DNA from: Bacteroidota bacterium
GTDB lineage: Bacteria > Bacteroidota > Ignavibacteria > Ignavibacteriales > Melioribacteraceae
DNA: 50,819 nt
Direction: 5' to 3'
Assembly: GCA_021820065.1 (NCBI GenBank)
Contig: JAKAEE010000002.1
Span: 1-50,819, forward strand
Part shown: positions 46,616-50,819 of the stretch, in pieces
Position numbering within the stretch: position 1 is the first letter of the stretch
How the letters are laid out: each line of letters begins with the position of its first letter
The notes under the pieces: model-generated
What the model saw: only the letters and a program-made list of their open reading frames with translations
What the model was told of the DNA's origin: nothing
Databases searched by the model: none
Translations under genes and position numbers: made by a program

Positions 46616-46642
46616 AATCTTTGCTAATCTTCCATGCCGGAA

Positions 46643-47317
46643 TCATCTCAGCTTATTAAAATGTTCAATCAATTCATCACGGTTCGCGCGCGAGATTTGT
46701 CTTCCTTTTATAGGAAAGTTTTCAAAGCTTCTTGCAAGGTGACGGAGTTTATGAACATTCAATGTTGAAAGTTCTTCACTGCTTGGAATTTCTTGCGAAG
46801 TTGTTTCGGCTGGTTTCTCTGCGCTGCCCATTTCTTTAATTGCTTCTTCTCTTAAAGAATCCAGCTTTGAAACGGCTGCCGGTTTTTCAGCAGAAACTTT
46901 TGGTTTTGGTTTTCTAACAACAGTCTTTGGTTCCGACTCCGCAATCTCTCCGAACAAAGTTTCGCTTGCGGTTTCTTTTTCAGTTGTTTTCTCTTCGCGA
47001 GGTTTTTCTTTTTTAATTTCTTTTGTTTCCGCTATAGGCTGAAGTGAAGAGTAGTAAATTATTTCTTCAAGCTGATCATCGGGACGCGGTATAACATGCG
47101 CTGAAACTAACTGACCTACACGTTGTGCTGCGGCGGCACCGGCGTCAACGGCTGATTTAACAGCCGCTACTTCGCCGATAATTTTTACCGTTACCAAAGC
47201 TGCGGTGATTTTTTCTTTACTCACCAGCTTCACATTGGCAGCTTTAACCATTGCATCAGCAGCTTCAATCGCTCCGATTAAGCCTTTAGTTTCAATAAGA
47301 CCTAAAGCTAATTGCAT
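46643..47317 (-). CDS. BMC-H shell protein with long linker and C-terminal SAP/Rho-N-like domain
   Basis: Residues 1-85 form a canonical single BMC domain ([44 protein letters not shown]) that would assemble into hexameric shell tiles. The pore-lining position, GGG in its neighbour, reads TAA (residues 38-40). After it comes a Lys/Glu/Pro-rich, probably disordered linker of ~90 residues, then a C-terminal ~45-residue helix-turn-helix-like segment ([32 protein letters not shown]) that resembles the SAP or Rho-N nucleic-acid-binding fold. EutK is a precedent for a shell protein with a nucleic-acid-binding tail, but of another fold. The gene follows the first BMC gene by 10 bp. The tail's function is inference. 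Confidence 0.9.
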   Translation of the reverse strand: MQLALGLIETKGLIGAIEAADAMVKAANVKLVSKEKITAALVTVKIIGEVAAVKSAVDAGAAAAQRVGQLVSAHVIPRPDDQLEEIIYYSSLQPIAETKEIKKEKPREEKTTEKETASETLFGEIAESEPKTVVRKPKPKVSAEKPAAVSKLDSLREEAIKEMGSAEKPAETTSQEIPSSEELSTLNVHKLRHLARSFENFPIKGRQISRANRDELIEHFNKLR

Positions 47318-47327
47318 GCTCTAATCT

Positions 47328-47609
47328 TTATTTTGCTCTTTTGGGAAGGATCATTTCAACATCAGCATGAGGGCGAGGAATGACGTGAACTGAAACCAAT
47401 TCTCCAACTCTTTGAGCTGCTGCTGCGCCGGCATCGGTTGCAGCTTTAACAGCGCCAACATCGCCTCGAACCATAACCGTAACGTAGCCGCCGCCAATCG
47501 TTTCTTTTCCGATCAGTTCTACTTTTGCGGCTTTTACCATGGCATCGGCTGCTTCAACAGCGCCAACCAGCCCTTTGGTTTCAATCATTCCGAGTGCGTC
47601 AAGTGTCAT
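47328..47609 (-). CDS. BMC-H bacterial microcompartment shell protein (PduA/EutM-like)
   Basis: The 93-residue protein is a textbook single-domain shell protein: [24 protein letters not shown], the pore motif [10 protein letters not shown] (Gly39-41), [35 protein letters not shown] (read as two adjacent motifs) and a short basic tail. It self-assembles into hexamers that tile the microcompartment facets and let small substrates through the central pore. It is the first gene of a two-gene unit with its own TTGACA promoter and an AGGGAG ribosome binding site seven bases before the ATG, which predicts strong expression, as expected for the major shell tile. No pentamer, trimer or cargo gene is adjacent. 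Confidence 0.95.
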   Translation of the reverse strand: MTLDALGMIETKGLVGAVEAADAMVKAAKVELIGKETIGGGYVTVMVRGDVGAVKAATDAGAAAAQRVGELVSVHVIPRPHADVEMILPKRAK

Positions 47610-47616
47610 AGATGTG

Positions 47617-47622
47617 CTCCCT
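47617..47622 (-). promoter_or_regulatory. Strong ribosome binding site of the BMC shell gene
   Basis: AGGGAG lies 7 bases before the ATG at 47609, notably better than the weak or absent Shine-Dalgarno sequences of most neighbouring genes. Confidence 0.75.
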
Positions 47623-47642
47623 ATTGGTTTTATTACTGATCC

Positions 47643-47671
47643 AAAATAGTTTATAATGATAAAAATGTCAA
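47643..47671 (-). promoter_or_regulatory. Sigma70-type promoter of the BMC shell unit
   Basis: On the minus strand TTGACA (47671-47666) is followed after exactly 17 bases by TATTTT (47648-47643), within the gap between the ruvX end and the shell gene. The -35 box is perfect, and the -10 box matches 4 of 6 and continues as TATTTTG, close to the Bacteroidota TAnnTTTG element. Confidence 0.7.
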
Positions 47672-47698
47672 TTTAATATTGTTTCTTTATGATCAAAT

Positions 47699-48124
47699 TC
47701 AACGGTGGTTTTGTGCGTTCAAATAGTCTTCAAGTATAACAGCCGCCGCGTTTTTATCCAGCAATGATTTATCCCGTCTTTTCTTTTTCGAACTGACCGA
47801 CGCAATGATTCTTTGTTTCGCAATATCTGAAGAATAGCGTTCGTCAACCAATTCCACCGGAAGAGAAATTCGTTTTTCCAATTCCTCTTTGAAAGTTATA
47901 ACCATCTTAGTGCTTGACGATTGCTCACCACTTTCCTTCAGCGGGTAACCGAGAACAATCTTAACGACCGAATATTCGGAAATGATTTTGGAAAGATTAT
48001 TCCAGAATTTGGAATCGTTCTGAAGCGTTGATAAAGGATAAGCGAAAATATTCAGAGGATCGGTTACGGCTAACCCGATTCTCTTTTCGCCGAAATCAAT
48101 GGCAAGTATTCTAGCTTCTTTCAA
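47699..48124 (-). CDS. ruvX: Holliday-junction resolvase-like protein RuvX/YqgF
   Basis: The 141-residue RNase H-fold protein has the YqgF motifs: ILAIDFGEKRIGLAVTD with the first catalytic Asp, VLGYPLKESGEQ, LVDERYSS, and DKNAAAVILEDYL with the last catalytic Asp. It is implicated in pre-16S rRNA 5' end processing and in Holliday-junction resolution. The KKKRRDKS insert before the last motif is basic. It lies 17 bp downstream of rel on the minus strand and probably ends that operon, since the BMC unit that follows has its own promoter. Confidence 0.93.
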   Translation of the reverse strand: MKEARILAIDFGEKRIGLAVTDPLNIFAYPLSTLQNDSKFWNNLSKIISEYSVVKIVLGYPLKESGEQSSSTKMVITFKEELEKRISLPVELVDERYSSDIAKQRIIASVSSKKKRRDKSLLDKNAAAVILEDYLNAQNHR

Positions 48125-48141
48125 AAAAGTTTCAACTGTTG

Positions 48142-50319
48142 TTATGAATTTTCAGTGTCAAAACGTTCAACCGAATAAATACCGCGGTTCTTTTTCAGCC
48201 GGTCGATTAATTTCATCAGGTGATCCAAATCCTTAACGTAAACCGTGATGGTTCCTTTGAACATGGAATCTCCGGTTGTGATGTTGACCGATTTTATGTT
48301 TGTGTTCTGATAAGTCGTAATGCTGTTCGAAATGTCTTTCAAAATTCCGGGCATATCTTCGCCGCGGATAATAATTCCTGCAACGAAGAACGCACCGTTC
48401 GTCTTCGGCCAGGAAACCGGGACTAGCCGGCTCTCATTCGTCTTCACCATGTTGATCAAGTTCTTGCAGTCTTTGCGATGAATTTTTATTCCTTCGCCAA
48501 TCGTAACGTAACCAATCACTTGATCACCCGGAATAGGATTGCAGCACTTTGCATACGAATACGCAAAACCTTTCTGATCCCCTTCAACAACTACACCGCC
48601 GGCGGTTGTGCGCGCTACATTCATAAATTTTTCGAACGCAACATCCGGCGCGCCTTTGTCTTCCGCTTCCGTCGTTGGATTCAGAATTTCGTCGAGATTA
48701 ACTTTCTCATGTGCAATGGCTTTGTAAAGCTGTCTGGTGTTGTCAAACTTTAACTTTCTCGCCAGTTTAAGAAGTTCATCGCTGGAAAAAGAAAGTTTGA
48801 GCTTCTTAATTTTTTTCTCCCAAATTTCTTTTCCGTTTTCAATCAGCTTCTCTTCTTCCTTGTTCAAATATTTTCTGATGCTGTTTTTCGCTTTATGTGT
48901 CTGAACGAATTGCAACCAGCTTTTATTCGGATGCTGATTTTTCGACGTGATGATTTCCACCTGGTCGCCGCTGTGAATTACAGTATCGAGCGGAACAATT
49001 TTACCGTTAACCTTTGCACCGATGCACCGGTAACCGACATTGCTGTGAATCTCGAACGCGAAATCAACCGGAGTGGAATTGAGAGGAAGCCGCCGCAAAT
49101 CTCCTTTGGGCGTGAAAATGTAAATTTCATCCTGGTACAAATTCAGTTTGAAGCTTGCAAGAATTTCTTTTGTCGCTTCATCCTTCGAAGCGTTTTCGAA
49201 AATATCCCGAACCCAATTAACCCACTCTTCAAGATCCTTGTCGGTTGATACAAGTTTTTCCTTGTACTTCCAGTGTGCGGCAACACCTTTTTCCGCAATC
49301 TCATGCATCTTTCTTGTTCTGATCTGAACTTCAACCAACTTTCCTTCCGGACCGATTACCGTTGTGTGGATTGATTGGTAATTGTTCTTCTTCGGAATAG
49401 AAATAAAATCTTTGAACCGGTCGCTGATCGGTTTATACAATTGGTTGATCACGCCGAGCACGTAATAACATTCGTTGGGATCGTTGTTTTCAAGAATAAT
49501 TCTGAGCGCCAGCAGATCGTAGATGTCTTCGAACGGCCGGTTTTGAATAATCATTTTTCTGTAAACGCTGTAAAGATGTTTTGGCCGCCCGCCCATTTCA
49601 TATTTAAGATTAAGCTCTTTCAACTTCTCTACAATCGGTTTGGAAAATTTCGCAATGAACGCTTCCCTTTCTTTCCTCGTGTTCTTGATCTTCTTCGCAA
49701 TGTCTTCGTAAGCTTCTTTGTTTAGGTACTTGAACGCGAGGTCTTCCAATTCCCATTTCAATACCGCTAAACCAAAACGGTGAGCGAACGGCGCATAAAT
49801 TTCGAGAGTCTCTTTTGCAATTCTTCTCTGTTTCTGCGGATGAACGAACTCAAGCGTTCTCATATTGTGAAGCCGGTCGGCAAACTTTACTAGAATAACG
49901 CGAACATCTTTTACCATCGAGAGAAGAAGTTTGCGGTAATTTTCTGCTTGAGTGATTTCCTGCCCTTTGAAGACGCCGCCGATTTTTGTAACGCCGTCAA
50001 CAATTTCCGCAATTTCTTTGCTGAACTCTTTACCGAGAAAATCCAAACTGATATCGGAATCTTCCACCACATCGTGAAGTAGTGCGCTTACAACAGAAAT
50101 ATCATCGAGCGGAATTTCACGCGCAATGATCATCGCAACTTCGTATGGGTGATTGAAGTACGGCTCGCCGGAAGCGCGGAAATCGTTCTTGTGCGATTCA
50201 TAGCTCAACTGAAAAGCTTTTTTGACAAGCTCTTCATTCACTGCGGGAAGATTCGTTCTGCAAATCTTCAAGAGATCATCCAGCATCCGCTGATGTTTTA
50301 TGCTGATCGTCGCTTCCAT
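48142..50319 (-). CDS. rel: Bifunctional (p)ppGpp synthetase/hydrolase, RelA/SpoT family
   Basis: The 725-residue protein has an intact HD hydrolase (YFNHPYEVAMI, LLHDVVEDSD, VKFADRLHNMRTL), a synthetase domain (GRPKHLYSVYRKM, FEDIYDLLALRI, SIPKKNNYQSIHTTV) with the RFKD form of the RxKD motif typical of bifunctional enzymes, a TGS domain (EIYIFTPKGDLRRLP) and a C-terminal ACT domain (FFVAGIIIRGEDMPGILKDIS). It sets the stringent-response alarmone level. Its ATG directly abuts the stop of the upstream zinc-ribbon gene (TAAATG). It belongs to a run upp, zinc ribbon, rel, ruvX. Confidence 0.97.
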   Translation of the reverse strand: MEATISIKHQRMLDDLLKICRTNLPAVNEELVKKAFQLSYESHKNDFRASGEPYFNHPYEVAMIIAREIPLDDISVVSALLHDVVEDSDISLDFLGKEFSKEIAEIVDGVTKIGGVFKGQEITQAENYRKLLLSMVKDVRVILVKFADRLHNMRTLEFVHPQKQRRIAKETLEIYAPFAHRFGLAVLKWELEDLAFKYLNKEAYEDIAKKIKNTRKEREAFIAKFSKPIVEKLKELNLKYEMGGRPKHLYSVYRKMIIQNRPFEDIYDLLALRIILENNDPNECYYVLGVINQLYKPISDRFKDFISIPKKNNYQSIHTTVIGPEGKLVEVQIRTRKMHEIAEKGVAAHWKYKEKLVSTDKDLEEWVNWVRDIFENASKDEATKEILASFKLNLYQDEIYIFTPKGDLRRLPLNSTPVDFAFEIHSNVGYRCIGAKVNGKIVPLDTVIHSGDQVEIITSKNQHPNKSWLQFVQTHKAKNSIRKYLNKEEEKLIENGKEIWEKKIKKLKLSFSSDELLKLARKLKFDNTRQLYKAIAHEKVNLDEILNPTTEAEDKGAPDVAFEKFMNVARTTAGGVVVEGDQKGFAYSYAKCCNPIPGDQVIGYVTIGEGIKIHRKDCKNLINMVKTNESRLVPVSWPKTNGAFFVAGIIIRGEDMPGILKDISNSITTYQNTNIKSVNITTGDSMFKGTITVYVKDLDHLMKLIDRLKKNRGIYSVERFDTENS

Positions 50320-50538
50320 TTAACAACAACCTTTTTTAGACGGCTCTGCCGTTTGTTGAGGCGGACATTTTACAGTGCCGTAAGAACAAAAAACGCAGCA
50401 ATCCCCTTCCTTCGGTTTTAAAATTTTATTACAACTTTCACAAACGTAAAAATGCTGACAAGCATTTTCCGGCATAGTTTCTAATTTTTCAAAACCGCAG
50501 TAAGGACATTTTATTATCGATTCGGTTATAACGTTCAT
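50320..50538 (-). CDS. Small Cys-rich zinc-ribbon-like protein (GDCCVFCSYG family)
   Basis: With the ATG at 50538 it is 72 residues: KCPYCGFEKLE, CQHFYVCESCNKILKPKEGDCCVFCSYGTVKCPP and a GCC C-terminus, with Cys pairs spaced as in a zinc ribbon plus an extra CC-x2-C cluster. Proteins with the GDCCVFCSYG motif occur in many bacteria, often near metal or mercury resistance genes or as short conserved unknowns, so a metal-binding role is likely but unproven. I prefer the ATG over an in-frame TTG at 50562 because GAAAGAG lies eight bases upstream of the ATG. Its TAA abuts the rel start. Confidence 0.75.
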   Translation of the reverse strand: MNVITESIIKCPYCGFEKLETMPENACQHFYVCESCNKILKPKEGDCCVFCSYGTVKCPPQQTAEPSKKGCC

Positions 50539-50574
50539 TTCATCAACTCTTTCAAGTATCAACTTCTTATTAAC

Positions 50575-50819
<245 letters not shown>

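Overview
The window looks like a chromosomal segment of a Bacteroidota/Chlorobi-group bacterium, most likely an Ignavibacteria-type organism. This is inferred from family content: a PorZ-like type IX secretion protein with a C-terminal sorting domain, the bacillithiol enzyme BshC, a DUF4296-type lipoprotein, a rhomboid with a DUF6576-like tail, a Thermotoga-type DAHP synthase beside TyrA, and microcompartment shell genes. I see no rRNA, tRNA, CRISPR array, integrase or intact insertion sequence. No marker gene fixes the species.

Layout. 1-5 kb is an AT-richer accessory-looking stretch: the tail of an unknown gene, a lipoprotein, a CsgG-like protein, a HEPN-MNT pair, and an unknown protein paired with a zinc-finger, membrane-anchored anti-sigma-like sensor. 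5-15.6 kb holds a 1217-residue GH13 protein, mutS, a DUF1684 lipoprotein, aroF-tyrA and an EamA transporter. 15.7-20.5 kb (minus strand) has a COG2509 flavoprotein, a degenerate SDR, acetate kinase and 3-hydroxyacyl-CoA dehydrogenase. 20.5-21.1 kb is a composite inverted repeat that ends inside a truncated ABC ATPase gene. 21.1-31.7 kb has recQ, a rhomboid protease, pgk and gap, Crp/Fnr, a PHP phosphoesterase and a PorZ-like protein. 31.7-42 kb has an ABC-F ATPase, bshC, aroA-trmH-hicB, ymdB-folD-deoC and an exonuclease/GIY-YIG fusion. 42-50.8 kb (minus strand) has TauE/DUF1634, a C-terminal processing protease, tmk, ybbR, two BMC shell genes, ruvX, rel, a small zinc-ribbon gene and the end of upp.

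The most interesting signal is a self-contained two-gene unit for bacterial microcompartment shell proteins, with its own promoter, strong ribosome binding site and terminator, set among housekeeping genes. One of the two carries a long charged linker and a C-terminal domain resembling SAP/Rho-N nucleic-acid-binding folds. About 8 kb away is a deoxyribose-phosphate aldolase with an N-terminal amphipathic helix that resembles a cargo encapsulation peptide. Together they suggest a dispersed sugar-phosphate (deoxyribose-5-phosphate) metabolosome. Its products could be handled by gap, pgk, ackA and upp, all in the window, although those are also ordinary central-metabolism genes and no acetaldehyde dehydrogenase or BMC vertex gene is present here.

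Aromatic amino acid synthesis is represented at two sites (aroF-tyrA and aroA), and DNA repair by mutS, recQ, ruvX and the UvrC-like fusion. A family of short GC-rich dispersed repeats occupies the larger intergenic gaps near 14.6, 20.7 and 25.0 kb.
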